From a virus, in the IMG/VR virus record IMGVR_UViG_3300037042_007254, positions 1-24,897 of that record: a stretch of 24,897 bases of DNA; one strand, given 5' to 3'. The notes under the pieces are model-generated. The model was given only the letters and a program-made list of their open reading frames with translations, was not told where the DNA came from and searched no databases. Position numbers and translations under genes: made by a program. Within the stretch, counting starts at the first letter, position 1, and every line of letters starts with the position of its first letter. Positions 1 through 7,753 of the stretch are shown here, in pieces.

Positions 1-315
1 TGTCGCTGCGGCACCTGTTGCTTCTGCTGCGGCACCTGTTGCTGTCGCTGCGGCACCTGTTGCTTCTGCTGCGGCACCTGTTGCTGTCGCTGCGGCACCT
101 GTTGCTTCTGCTGCGGCACCTGTTGCTTCTGCTGCGGCACCTGTTGCTTCTGCTGCGGCACCTGTTGCTTCTGCTGCGGCACCTGTTGCTGTCGCTGCGG
201 CACCTGTTGCTTCTGCTGCGGCACCTGTTGCTGTCGCTGCGGCACCTGTTGCTTCTGCTGCGGCACCTGTTGCTTCTGCTGCGGCACCTGTTGCTTCTGC
301 TGCGGCACCTGTTGC
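1..315. repeat. 15 tandem 21-bp repeats coding for heptads
   Basis: Fifteen consecutive 21-bp units run without a gap and end at 315. A degenerate sixteenth follows. Each unit has the invariant 15-base core tgcggcacctgttgc plus a 6-base variable part, ttctgc or tgtcgc. On the minus strand the units encode AEATGAA (Glu form) or ATATGAA (Thr form). Reading from base 1 the forms are T,E,T,E,T,E,E,E,E,T,E,T,E,E,E. The near identity at DNA level suggests recent expansion by slippage or unequal recombination, and the array may continue beyond the window. Confidence 0.95.
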
Positions 316-1311
316 TTCAATTTCGGATACTGCTGCCTCAACAGCTGAAATCGCAGCTTCATTTTTGAATGCTTCCGTTTCTGCCTTGATTTGTTCTAAA
401 GTCTCTTTGGTTGCATAATCCTGATCGCGGATCGCCACTTCAATGCTACCATCTGTCGCCGCTTTCAAGATTTTTGGCATCGCTCCAACGAGTTGGTTTA
501 ATGCTTGCGCATTTGGAAGACTATTATGGGACTGTTTTAAAATGTACGTCGCATCCACGGAAGGCATATTTGTGAAGGCAAGCTGTCTGTCTGTTGAAAG
601 AGGAACATTACCGATATCCGTTAAAACTTGTCCTGTGGTACTCACTGTATCGGGCATTACCCAATTGATATTCGTCGCCACTGAAGCAGGCGCTTTTAAG
701 CTGACATAGTTCGTATAGCTATGAGCAGCATTATAATCATAAAAAATAAACTGACGTCCTTCCACTGTATTCAGAGATAAAACTTGCTGATCTGCTCTGA
801 TACTCCCCCCAGCTCCCCCCTGAACTGTAGCGAGTAGATCACGACACGTCACGGTATTGATTCCTGAAATATTATCGTGATCAGCATCAATATTGATAAT
901 TTGAAGTTTCGATCTTGTAATGACCTTGTCTCGTAAAACGATAGGAATAGTTCCATCCGCATATCCCTCATTGACCAGATCAAGATAATCTGTTCCTGGA
1001 ATAGCAATTTGAATCAGGCCGCCTATATTCTTCATTATTCCGTCGTCAAGATCACTTAGAGCCTGGGCATTAGGAAAAGTAGAAACAGGCGTACTGATCA
1101 CCACAGGAGCTTCAGAAATAGATTCAACCTGTTGCTGAAGAGATCTTACATCAATCGTTAAGTCTATTAGCTTGAAAGACGGCGTTGGTCGGTTATGCTT
1201 GTCACCGATCCAAACGTAACCACGCTCCAAATCCGGTAGTTGCAAATGTGATGCCAGAATGCCGGTGACAGGTGAGACGAACGGATCGGTATAGCCAGGA
1301 ATATATTTCAT
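1..1311 (-). CDS. Tail-fibre-like phage structural protein, C-terminus outside window
   Basis: The minus strand is open for 437 codons from an ATG at 1311 to the window edge, so the gene is 3'-incomplete here. The start overlaps the patatin stop as TAATG and is preceded by GAGGGA, so the two genes are translationally coupled. The N-terminal part begins MKYIPGYTDPFVSP and is followed by a mixed region containing two similar segments, FPNAQALSDLDDGI and LPNAQALNQLVGAM. Near residue 325 it turns into Ala/Glu-rich helix and then into 15 heptads of the type AEATGAA or ATATGAA. A non-repetitive head followed by a low-complexity Ala/Thr/Gly shaft is typical of tail fibre, spike or other adhesin-like virion proteins. 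I recognise no named family. The position at the end of a terminase-lipoprotein-patatin run supports a late virion role. Confidence is high that it is coding and moderate for the tail role. Confidence 0.72.
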   Translation of the reverse strand, partial: MKYIPGYTDPFVSPVTGILASHLQLPDLERGYVWIGDKHNRPTPSFKLIDLTIDVRSLQQQVESISEAPVVISTPVSTFPNAQALSDLDDGIMKNIGGLIQIAIPGTDYLDLVNEGYADGTIPIVLRDKVITRSKLQIINIDADHDNISGINTVTCRDLLATVQGGAGGSIRADQQVLSLNTVEGRQFIFYDYNAAHSYTNYVSLKAPASVATNINWVMPDTVSTTGQVLTDIGNVPLSTDRQLAFTNMPSVDATYILKQSHNSLPNAQALNQLVGAMPKILKAATDGSIEVAIRDQDYATKETLEQIKAETEAFKNEAAISAVEAAVSEIEATGAAAEATGAAAEATGAAAEATGAAATATGAAAEATGAAATATGAAAEATGAAAEATGAAAEATGAAAEATGAAATATGAAAEATGAAATATGAAAEATGAAAT

Positions 1312-2444
1312 TATTCCCTCGCATTAAAATGGGCAATAAATTTCTGAATGTTCAACAAATCAGCATCATATTGCGTCATCGCATATTGCTCTAGGTTCGC
1401 TAAATTTGCAGCAGAGTAGTTGTCTAAACTCGAATCTTGTCCCGGTAAAAATTGATACTGAAAGCGATTGAAAAAGATATCGTCATACACATCCGTTGCT
1501 TCAAATTCCATCACCTTCGCATTCAGTTCTTGTGGCCCGGGAATGAAAACGTTATCCATCAGATAGAAAATGTAGTCGACGTTATACGGTGCAATGCTAT
1601 TCAGATTTTGCGTCAAAAACATCACCTGTTCTTTTTTATCCGGATATTTTTTTAAAAGCTTTTGTCTGATTTTTTCGATTTCTTTTTTGGTTTCTTGTTC
1701 CAGCTCGGAATCAACGGTTTTCAATTTCAACGTCGTTTCCGGTATGAAGTCATTGTGCGCAACACCCGTACCGACGGAAAGAATGCAAAAACGTGCAACT
1801 CCGGGAAACATCTTCTTAGCTACCGAATAGGCAAGCGTTACCGGATTGTTGACATAGACACCGCCGTCAATCATCGTATGGCTATTAACCGATGCAGGCG
1901 GAAAGTAAAGCGGCGCTGCACTCGTTGCAAGGCCAACATCAACGATGGATCGATCGGCACCACTCAAGAATGGTTCAAGTCCTGAAATATTGGAAAATAT
2001 AGCAGATTGATCTTCGTGCGTATCCCATGCTGGAATGATCACTTTTCCGGAAAGATCAGATAGTTTCAGTGTATTTCCAAACACCTCCGTTAACGCTGTC
2101 TTTAAAGGCTCTTGCGCGTAAAAAGTTGATGGGTAGGTTGGTAATCCCATGATGACACTGAACTTGTAGGCGGATAGCGGCAAGATAGAATTGTAGGCAA
2201 AAATACTAGAACCTTTACTTGCGAAAAACTGTCTCATCTCTTCAGGCGTTTTCCCGTATGCATACCCTAACGCCTGTATCCCGCCAATACTTGTACCGGT
2301 GATGATATCAAAAGAATCGTACAATTTGTTTGGTTGAATGCCTGCATCAAGGCAAAATCGCTTCAGAAAAGTAGCGGAAAAATATCCTCTCATACCGCCA
2401 CCGTCCAAAGACAAGATCTTCACCGTTTTTGAAGATGAATCCAT
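1311..2444 (-). CDS. Patatin-like phospholipase
   Basis: This 377-residue protein has the full patatin signature: an oxyanion-hole loop DGGGMRG (residues 14-20), a nucleophile elbow GTSIGG with Ser52, and the second catalytic residue in DGG at Asp193. Family members are serine lipid acyl hydrolases using a Ser-Asp dyad and cleave phospholipid acyl chains. There is no signal peptide, so it would act in the cytoplasm or be exported by another route. It lies between a lipoprotein gene and the tail-fibre-like gene in the same minus-strand run, and its stop overlaps the next start. In intracellular bacteria patatins (ExoU-like, Rickettsia Pat proteins) attack host membranes, and CapV patatins serve in CBASS defence. 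No cyclase gene is adjacent here, so a lytic or virulence role is more likely. The role is inferred; the family assignment is firm. Confidence 0.9.
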   Translation of the reverse strand: MDSSSKTVKILSLDGGGMRGYFSATFLKRFCLDAGIQPNKLYDSFDIITGTSIGGIQALGYAYGKTPEEMRQFFASKGSSIFAYNSILPLSAYKFSVIMGLPTYPSTFYAQEPLKTALTEVFGNTLKLSDLSGKVIIPAWDTHEDQSAIFSNISGLEPFLSGADRSIVDVGLATSAAPLYFPPASVNSHTMIDGGVYVNNPVTLAYSVAKKMFPGVARFCILSVGTGVAHNDFIPETTLKLKTVDSELEQETKKEIEKIRQKLLKKYPDKKEQVMFLTQNLNSIAPYNVDYIFYLMDNVFIPGPQELNAKVMEFEATDVYDDIFFNRFQYQFLPGQDSSLDNYSAANLANLEQYAMTQYDADLLNIQKFIAHFNARE

Positions 2445-2446
2445 TG

Positions 2447-2716
2447 TTATCGTCTTGGCCTTCCTGCCTCGATTCTTACACTTCTTCTTTTGTTTTCCAA
2501 AGAATTAGAACTACTTTGGTATCTACCTAAACGCCTTTCCGGAAAATATGACGGCGGATATGCCGCTGCCCCCGGATACGGATGTAGTCGTTCTTCTTCG
2601 TCAACAACGTCATCAACAACTGTTCTTGCCTCTTCTTCAAAAAAAACAGCCGGAAGACATCCAACTAGGAAAGATCCTGCTAAAAAGATACATGTTACCA
2701 ATTTTAAGTTACTCAT
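2447..2716 (-). CDS. Small lipoprotein
   Basis: This 89-residue protein has a hydrophobic N-terminus and a lipobox LVGC (residues 17-20), so Cys20 should be lipidated after signal peptidase II cleavage. A strongly acidic stretch follows (EEEARTVVDDVVDEEE), then a Pro/Tyr-rich middle and a basic Arg-rich tail. AGAGGAAAA sits just upstream of the ATG. It lies 9 bp after the terminase stop and 2 bp before the patatin ATG, so all three are probably cotranscribed. The basic tail and short length recall an outer-membrane spanin subunit, but no inner-membrane spanin partner is next to it, so I leave the function open. Confidence 0.7.
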   Translation of the reverse strand: MSNLKLVTCIFLAGSFLVGCLPAVFFEEEARTVVDDVVDEEERLHPYPGAAAYPPSYFPERRLGRYQSSSNSLENKRRSVRIEAGRPRR

Positions 2717-2725
2717 TTTTTCCTC

Positions 2726-4153
2726 TTAAATTAAACCTGAATTTGCCCATTTTGGGGTAGTATCGTAAGCAAACTCCACAGCTGTTCTTGCTTGCGCTAA
2801 ACCGTTCAGCGCATAGAACATCGCATCCAAACAATGATCATTCTTCTTAATGATGATGCCGTTCTCATCTCTGGCGTATTGCCGAAACTCATTCACCGCA
2901 TGCCGACAGCCAACACCTTTTTCACTATGGAATATCTTGAATCTGTCCCCACGAACCCGTTCATAGATTTCATCAATCACGGCTTCTTTGGCATTGTTCG
3001 TTTTGTGAGCTTTGACTAGACGAAGCCCCGACTTAATCTGCAGAAAATCTAACGTCTTTTCTTTTGTGTGCATGTTTTCACCGGCACCTGCAGGATCAAC
3101 CATGCCTGTACACCAGTCAGGTACCATCTGAAGGATATTGTTTGCATGTTCGGTCGGTGTCGCATTACTCAGCTTGTAATCTCGTACCACATAGACAATA
3201 TCCGAATCACGGTCATGAGCAAGAAGTACACAACCCCATGTCCCTCCTGAGGAGGCCGATGGATCAAGCCCGTAAACGCAAGCGAAATGCTTTGGAATCT
3301 CAAACGGTTCAACGAACAATTCCGATTCCATCATCGTGAAAACCTTGCCTTGGCCAAACACAGGCACGCCGTGTTCACGCGCTTCTAATTGCCATTTTGG
3401 AATGGATTTTCTAAGGTGATCGATCGTTTCCTGTTTTAAATACGGATTGTCTTGCCAAGATGCAGTGATATAGAAACGTCCGTCCTTGACTTCACCTTCC
3501 GCACCGTTGTCCAGAAAGTGCGCAATCAAATCGTCCTTGCCTTTTTCCGGCCACATACTCGCCACCAGAAACGTCTTCTCCTTGTCAAACTCCGAGATCC
3601 GAACCAACGCTTCCTGATAGACACGAAAGTTAGGTAATTCATCCATATGGATAAAATCCGCCTTCACACCCTGCCAAGACGACTCACCTTGTTGAAAAGC
3701 CTTAAACTTGAGTTCTGACCTGCCACCGGACACATGGTTGATCCACACCGTATCCCAAGCTCCTGCCACGTTGGTGTGTGTTTTGTCGGCAACGTAGCTT
3801 TGGTGCAATATCGGTGGCATCGTGCCGTCCAAATCACCTACAAACATCTTTCGTTGCAGAATATCGCGCGTATCTTTGAGGCTTACGGAAGAAGATATGG
3901 CATTGATCGGACGTGAAAAACGATACCCCTTCCACCAAGGCGGATAAACACCTGTGAGGTGAAATGCCAGTTCCATGCAAACGGCATTGGTCTTTCCCGT
4001 TCTGTTACCGCCAAGAAACAGACGTTCTTTTGCCAAAAGACTGGCTTCATGAAATTGTGCTTGCTTCGGTGTCGGCTTGTAAAATAAAAAGCTTTTTTCC
4101 GCGAAAGCCGTCAACTGATTAACTGAAAAACCAAGGTGGGAAACGCCGCTCAA
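2726..4153 (-). CDS. terL: Phage terminase large subunit (ATPase-nuclease)
   Basis: This 475-residue protein packages DNA into proheads and cuts it. It shows Walker A GGNRTGKT (residues 48-55), a Walker B segment DFIHMDE near residue 170, a motif III-like ASMW, and a C-terminal RNase H-fold nuclease with the first acidic residue in YGLDPSASSGG and a later one in HCLDAMFYAL. The length fits the family. The start is TTG: AAAAGGAC at 4161-4168 (read on the minus strand) sits 7 nt before it, and no ATG gives an equally good fit. Lipoprotein, patatin and tail-fibre-like genes follow on the same strand. No portal or capsid gene is adjacent. This gene is the strongest evidence that the element is a phage. 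Confidence 0.93.
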   Translation of the reverse strand: MSGVSHLGFSVNQLTAFAEKSFLFYKPTPKQAQFHEASLLAKERLFLGGNRTGKTNAVCMELAFHLTGVYPPWWKGYRFSRPINAISSSVSLKDTRDILQRKMFVGDLDGTMPPILHQSYVADKTHTNVAGAWDTVWINHVSGGRSELKFKAFQQGESSWQGVKADFIHMDELPNFRVYQEALVRISEFDKEKTFLVASMWPEKGKDDLIAHFLDNGAEGEVKDGRFYITASWQDNPYLKQETIDHLRKSIPKWQLEAREHGVPVFGQGKVFTMMESELFVEPFEIPKHFACVYGLDPSASSGGTWGCVLLAHDRDSDIVYVVRDYKLSNATPTEHANNILQMVPDWCTGMVDPAGAGENMHTKEKTLDFLQIKSGLRLVKAHKTNNAKEAVIDEIYERVRGDRFKIFHSEKGVGCRHAVNEFRQYARDENGIIIKKNDHCLDAMFYALNGLAQARTAVEFAYDTTPKWANSGLI

Positions 4154-4250
4154 ACAAACAGTCCTTTTTACTCAAAAAAGGGCGATGGAATTCGCTCCTT
4201 CATTCTTTGAATATAGCAAAATTCTGCTGAAAAAACAACGATTTGAACAA

Positions 4251-4294
4251 AAAAAAGAGAAAATCTGCAAGGTATAACAGATCTTCTCTTTTTT
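4251..4294 (-). terminator. Rho-independent terminator after the Rpn gene
   Basis: A 17-bp inverted repeat with one mismatch surrounds a 10-nt loop. The outer arms are A6 on one side and T6 on the other, so it can work in either direction. It lies downstream of the minus-strand Rpn gene and upstream of terL, and would separate the two transcripts. Confidence 0.7.
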
Positions 4295-4382
4295 GGAATT
4301 TGTGAAAAGTTTTAAAAAATAATGAAATTACAACAAACAAAGATCTACCAGAATTAACGCGAAAAGCCAAGCATGAAAATCA

Positions 4383-5270
4383 TCAGCTATTTTTCAGCAG
4401 CTCTTCAATCTTGTCCATTGACAAACCGGTAGCCTCCACAATGAGAGGAGACGCAACACCTTGATTCAACAGTGCCGTTGCCACCTGCAATATGCCTTTT
4501 TCGATACCTTTTTCGATACCTTTTTCCATACCTTTTTCCATACCTTCATCATACCGCTGATCCATCGACGCTTTGTATGATCCTGCATACTTCTCCGCCT
4601 GATCATAGGTTAACAGCTCTTCCTCATTCCAGGAGAAGCGGTTCAACTCTTGATACACACGCTCAATGATCTCATCAGAGCCGATAATCGACGCTAAATC
4701 CTCTTCCCTCGTCTCTTCCGCGTGCAAGAAGAAGTAACTCCACTTCTCGACCATGTTTGATAGATCGTCTATCCGCTTTTTGAACTTCGGCAATTCCAAA
4801 AATGTAAATGAAAAATCTTTCAGATCGTTTGACTGCGTCGCTCGATCCAAAATGATATGATCAGACTTATACGCCTCCTTTTCGGGGAACATGATGAAGT
4901 CTGCAATCGCAATGAAGATGATCTCTTTCAAATCCGCATAAGCACCGCCGACTCTCATCTGGGAGCTATACGCTTTCGCCGCATAATACTGTGCACGTTT
5001 TGCAAAACCCTTTTCCTTGGCAACCTGTAACTCAACAATGTATTGATGACCATGTTCATCCCGACACAACACATCAACAATACTCGTCTTCTGCGCCGCT
5101 GTCTCAGGATCTTGAACAGTTTTAAGAAACGTCACGTCCGTAATCGGGTGTCTCTCTCTGAACGTTACCATGTCATTCAAAAAGTGAATCAGAATATCTT
5201 TGTTTTTTTCAGTCCCAAAGATCTTGCGAAAACAAACGTCATTCTTTGGGTCAAGAAATTTAGACAACAT
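4383..5270 (-). CDS. Rpn-family recombination-promoting nuclease (PD-(D/E)XK)
   Basis: The start MLSKFLDPK (ATG at 5270) is chosen over an upstream in-frame ATG because AGAAAGG precedes it at proper distance and FLDPKNDVCFRKIFG is the usual Rpn N-terminus. The 295-residue protein carries the nuclease core with Asp66 in SIVDVL and the E-x-Q form of the catalytic motif in YIVELQ (80-82). Family members are DNA endonucleases once called transposases; some promote recA-independent recombination and some act as toxins or anti-phage proteins. The C-terminus has four GMEK/GIEK repeats, then a short helical tail typical of the family. It stands alone with its own terminator, so it is probably accessory cargo. 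Confidence 0.88.
   Translation of the reverse strand: MLSKFLDPKNDVCFRKIFGTEKNKDILIHFLNDMVTFRERHPITDVTFLKTVQDPETAAQKTSIVDVLCRDEHGHQYIVELQVAKEKGFAKRAQYYAAKAYSSQMRVGGAYADLKEIIFIAIADFIMFPEKEAYKSDHIILDRATQSNDLKDFSFTFLELPKFKKRIDDLSNMVEKWSYFFLHAEETREEDLASIIGSDEIIERVYQELNRFSWNEEELLTYDQAEKYAGSYKASMDQRYDEGMEKGMEKGIEKGIEKGILQVATALLNQGVASPLIVEATGLSMDKIEELLKNS
4495..4542. repeat. Four 12-bp repeats inside the Rpn gene
   Basis: Four 12-bp units (cctttttcgata twice, cctttttccata twice) lie end to end and encode the GMEK/GIEK tetrapeptides of the Rpn protein. Because 12 is a multiple of 3, unit gain or loss changes linker length without shifting the frame. Confidence 0.9.
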
Positions 5271-5730
5271 GAAATTAACCTTTCTGCAATTGATTTTTCT
5301 AAACAATAGCATGAACGGATTCCTAGAAGAAAGACGATCCTGTTATCCACAGAATCTGTGAGTAAGTTTGGGTCGAATTACAGAAACGGGGTAAAAGCGA
5401 ACGATCAGGGTGTTTTTGTGTACTGATGAGGGCCTAATTATCTTAAAATTAATAGATATTATGAGGCTTAAAAGCGCTTAAAACATAATGGTTATAAGGG
5501 GTTGTATGATTTTTATCTGATCGTATAATAAGCATTATGCGACTTTAAAGTGAATAATATCATCTATGGAATAGGGGTGATGTGTACGTCGGGAGTATTT
5601 TAGGACAACATTAGTTCCCATTTAATTATTGTAGTTGTCATTATGGTTATATCGGCTGCATTTGACTAGACAGAGTCACCGCCTATTGCTTAAGATTAAT
5701 ATCACAATACTCTAAATAGGATGATTTAAA
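5271..5730. other. Divergent intergenic region between Rpn and HU genes
   Basis: About 460 bp lie between divergent genes without a convincing ORF. It holds a perfect DnaA box TTATCCACA at 5343-5351 whose end forms a small inverted repeat (CACAG-aat-CTGTG), and an AT-rich centre with an AAGCGCTT palindrome at 5472-5479. A plausible plus-strand promoter, TTGTAT-N16-TATAAT, spans 5502-5529. No tRNA-like fold was seen. Confidence 0.5.
5502..5529 (+). promoter_or_regulatory. Candidate sigma-70 promoter for the HU gene
   Basis: The hexamers TTGTAT and TATAAT are 16 bp apart on the plus strand. They lie about 200 bp upstream of the HU start, which implies a long leader. A second weaker candidate, TTGACT-N16-TATTGC, lies at 5662-5689, closer to the gene. 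In AT-rich DNA such matches are common, so this is a tentative call. Confidence 0.3.
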
Positions 5731-6006
5731 ATGAACAAAAACCAGTTGATTGAAGAAATAGCCAAGCAGGCAAAGTTAAAGAAAGATGATGCAAGCCAAG
5801 CATTAGACGCTGTATTCCAAATCATTACAGAAAGCTTGAAGATGGATGAACCCGTCGCTATTCCTGGATTTGGGAAATTTACCGTCAGGAAAAGAAAGGC
5901 CATGAAAGGTCGAGACCCTCGCACCGGAGATCCTATCAATATTCCGGATACAAAACTACCTTCATTGGGTGCTAGTAAGGTGCTAAAAAAAGCTATTAAT
6001 TCTTAA
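5731..6006 (+). CDS. HU/IHF-family DNA-bending protein
   Basis: At 91 residues it has the normal length of an HU subunit. The N-terminal MNKNQLIEEIAKQAKLKK helix pair is followed by the beta-arm region with GFGKFTVRKR and the family signature GRDPRTGDPI, where the arm tip normally carries the intercalating proline. It would bind and bend DNA as a dimer and could help initiation at the iteron origins or site-specific recombination in this element. AGGA precedes the ATG by 9 nt. A very strong terminator follows, so it is a single-gene unit. HU versus IHF cannot be decided from sequence alone. Confidence 0.93.
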   Translation: MNKNQLIEEIAKQAKLKKDDASQALDAVFQIITESLKMDEPVAIPGFGKFTVRKRKAMKGRDPRTGDPINIPDTKLPSLGASKVLKKAINS

Positions 6007-6010
6007 ATTA

Positions 6011-6054
6011 AAAAAAGCTGCTAATTCTGAACCCTCGGAATTAGCAGCTTTTTT
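6011..6054 (+). terminator. Strong rho-independent terminator after the HU gene
   Basis: A perfect 17-bp stem (left arm aaaaaagctgctaattc) with a 10-nt loop ends in six T residues. It starts 4 bp after the HU stop codon. The A6/T6 ends make it potentially bidirectional. Confidence 0.93.
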
Positions 6055-6113
6055 AACTCACTAAAGTCTCTTCAATTTAACACAATCTAAGTCATTGTGC
6101 AAAAAGAATATTT

Positions 6114-6182
6114 TTATTTTGAGGCAATAGTCACACAAAAAAATGGACTAGCTTTAAATAATTCTAATGATCGTTTTTTCAT
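6114..6182 (-). CDS. Possible 22-residue small protein
   Basis: An ATG at 6182 on the minus strand is preceded by AGGAG at a 6-7 nt gap, the best-placed ribosome binding site in this part. The frame reads MKKRSLELFKASPFFCVTIASK and stops. It lies 40 bp downstream of the secreted-protein gene and could be cotranscribed with it. It could also be the 5' stub of a lost gene. There is no homology basis for a function. Confidence 0.3.
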   Translation of the reverse strand: MKKRSLELFKASPFFCVTIASK

Positions 6183-6222
6183 GATTAGCTCCTGTTGTTT
6201 CGTGTTGACATTTAAATTCTTA

Positions 6223-7023
6223 TCACATTTTGGCTGAAATGCCAACAAGCAAACCTTTTTGTGAACCAAACGTCTTGTTGTGAGAGATGTATGGCTTCCC
6301 AAAAAGTGATACATCTTTTGTCAAATCGTAAGCCACTTTCAATGATGCTGATTTTGTATCCAACTTCAAAGATGAGTCCTTCCTGTTTGTACTACGTTCG
6401 TAATGAATCATCGGTATCACAGAAAGAGGAGAACCGGATGAAAGTTTCATAGTTGTACCTAAGTCAAACCCTACTAACACATTGTCAAGCGGGTTTTTGC
6501 TAACAAAAGCATTGGCTAATACAGAAAAGCATGGATTCACTTTAAAGGCGTTATCCGAAAAAAGAGTCATAGAAAAGCCGCCAAGGTCTATGTCTATGTA
6601 TCCTCTTCCTGCTACGTAACCTTTAGAGTTGATTATTCCTGCCCTAATACCTGTTACTGTTGACCAAACCTGACCGGCGTATTTTCCAAATACACCCGTT
6701 TCTTGTTTATCAAAAGAAAAACGCGCTTCTCCATCTAGGTTTTGTTTCATAATTTTTTTTTCAAGATTCATTTTTTGAGAAAGCGAGAACCCAAAATGCT
6801 CAGAGCCAATATATTCCAAATATACTTTTGGCATGTGATTCGTTTTGGTTTTTATACCGGATTGAGTGGGGTATTTGTATTGTGACATCTCGTTAGATAT
6901 TGTTGCTACAAAGTTTCTGTGGTCATTTTTAGCTTCAATACCTTTTTTGATTTCTGCGTGATTATCAACATTGGCAAAAGCAGTACAGGCCATCAAGGCT
7001 AAAAGTGTTGCTGTTTTTATCAT
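6223..7023 (-). CDS. Secreted, probable outer-membrane beta-barrel protein of unknown function
   Basis: The 266-residue protein has a classic signal peptide, MIKTATLLALMACTAFA, with a predicted cut before NVDNH. The mature part is built of short alternating hydrophobic and polar strands with many Gly/Ser turns, as in YVAGRGYIDIDLGGFSMTLF and SASLKVAYDLTKDVSLFG, which suggests a small membrane barrel or an opacity-like surface protein. It ends in GISAKM and lacks the terminal aromatic residue usual for barrel proteins, so a soluble periplasmic beta protein is the alternative. I recognise no family. It sits alone on the minus strand between HU and the recombinase and looks like lysogenic-conversion cargo. 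Confidence 0.7.
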   Translation of the reverse strand: MIKTATLLALMACTAFANVDNHAEIKKGIEAKNDHRNFVATISNEMSQYKYPTQSGIKTKTNHMPKVYLEYIGSEHFGFSLSQKMNLEKKIMKQNLDGEARFSFDKQETGVFGKYAGQVWSTVTGIRAGIINSKGYVAGRGYIDIDLGGFSMTLFSDNAFKVNPCFSVLANAFVSKNPLDNVLVGFDLGTTMKLSSGSPLSVIPMIHYERSTNRKDSSLKLDTKSASLKVAYDLTKDVSLFGKPYISHNKTFGSQKGLLVGISAKM

Positions 7024-7165
7024 TTAAGTTATCCATGTTAGATTTATAAAAAACCTATCTTATAAAATTATTTGAGAAATTGCTGTAACACTTAAGTCAC
7101 AGTTGGAAAGTTTCTCTCTCGTGATAGCTATATCAATATCAAATTCTTTTTCTGATCGATGGGAT

Positions 7166-7188
7166 CCCCCCTACCCCCTACCCCCCCC
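7166..7188 (-). other. G-run cluster at the recombinase 3' end
   Basis: Minus-strand G runs of 8, 5 and 6 are separated only by TA. They cover the last codons and the TAG stop of the recombinase. Such runs are exceptional in this AT-rich window and match a G-quadruplex pattern if the 8-G run is split in two. Confidence 0.6.
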
Positions 7189-7752
7189 TTCAAACGCTTT
7201 AGACAGATCTAGGTAATTATAGATAGACTTTTTAGAGAGCCTGTATTCAGCCATGAGATCTTTAATGAGGATGCCGCTTTGACGCTTCCTTTTAAGCTCT
7301 ATGACTTGATCAGGTGTGAGAGTCTTAATCCTTCCAAACACCACACCACTTGCCTTGGCCTTTCTGATACCATCCATTTGCCGCTCGGCTCTGATTTCGG
7401 TTTCAAATTGCGCAATAGTGGCGAGCATGTTAAACATCAGTCGTCCTGTCGAACTCGATGTATCAATGTTTTGGTCAATCACCTGCAAGTCAACTCCCTT
7501 GTCTGTGAGACGCTTAGCGATATTGCAAAGATCGAGGGTCGAGCGTGCAAGGCGATCTAGCTTGGTGATAACTAAGCTATCGCCTTCGCGTACATAATCC
7601 AGACATGCCGTTAGCTGTGGCCTCTTGGTGGTGTTGGCGGCACTTTCTTTTTCTTGATAAACCTTCTCACAGCCTCGGAGTTGTAATTTTTCTAACTGGA
7701 CATCGAGCTTTTGGCCAATTGAGCTGACCCGTGCGTAACCAATAGTTGCCAT
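7171..7752 (-). CDS. Serine recombinase (resolvase/invertase family)
   Basis: This 193-residue protein has the resolvase catalytic domain: IGYARVSS with the nucleophile Ser10, the LDRLARSTLDL segment with catalytic arginines, and the helix E region QFETEIRAERQ. A C-terminal helix-turn-helix (LIKDLMAEYRLSKKSIYNYL) would bind the site. The length matches small resolvases of the Tn3/Hin group, not large serine integrases. AGGAGA precedes the ATG. The likely job is resolving multimers of the circular element; inversion of a DNA segment is the alternative. The last residues, GGGRG, come from an odd G-rich tract, and such homopolymers are prone to length change or sequencing error. Confidence 0.92.
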   Translation of the reverse strand: MATIGYARVSSIGQKLDVQLEKLQLRGCEKVYQEKESAANTTKRPQLTACLDYVREGDSLVITKLDRLARSTLDLCNIAKRLTDKGVDLQVIDQNIDTSSSTGRLMFNMLATIAQFETEIRAERQMDGIRKAKASGVVFGRIKTLTPDQVIELKRKRQSGILIKDLMAEYRLSKKSIYNYLDLSKAFEGGGRG

Positions 7753-7753
7753 G

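Noticed and set aside
18-368. Plus-strand Leu/Arg/His repeat ORF
   Set aside because: It is the opposite strand of the heptad-coding array. The minus-strand frame is open for 437 codons with a coupled start and gives a plausible phage protein.
1311-2444. CBASS defence operon around the patatin
   Set aside because: No CD-NTase, E1/E2 or JAB gene is adjacent within the window; neighbours are phage late genes.
4168-4203. 11-codon leader ORF before terL
   Set aside because: It has no ribosome binding site of its own that can be distinguished from background, and the frame is too short to judge.
5271-5730. tRNA or attachment site next to the HU gene
   Set aside because: I found no cloverleaf, no GGTTCGA-type T-loop and no direct repeat that would mark an att site in this spacer.
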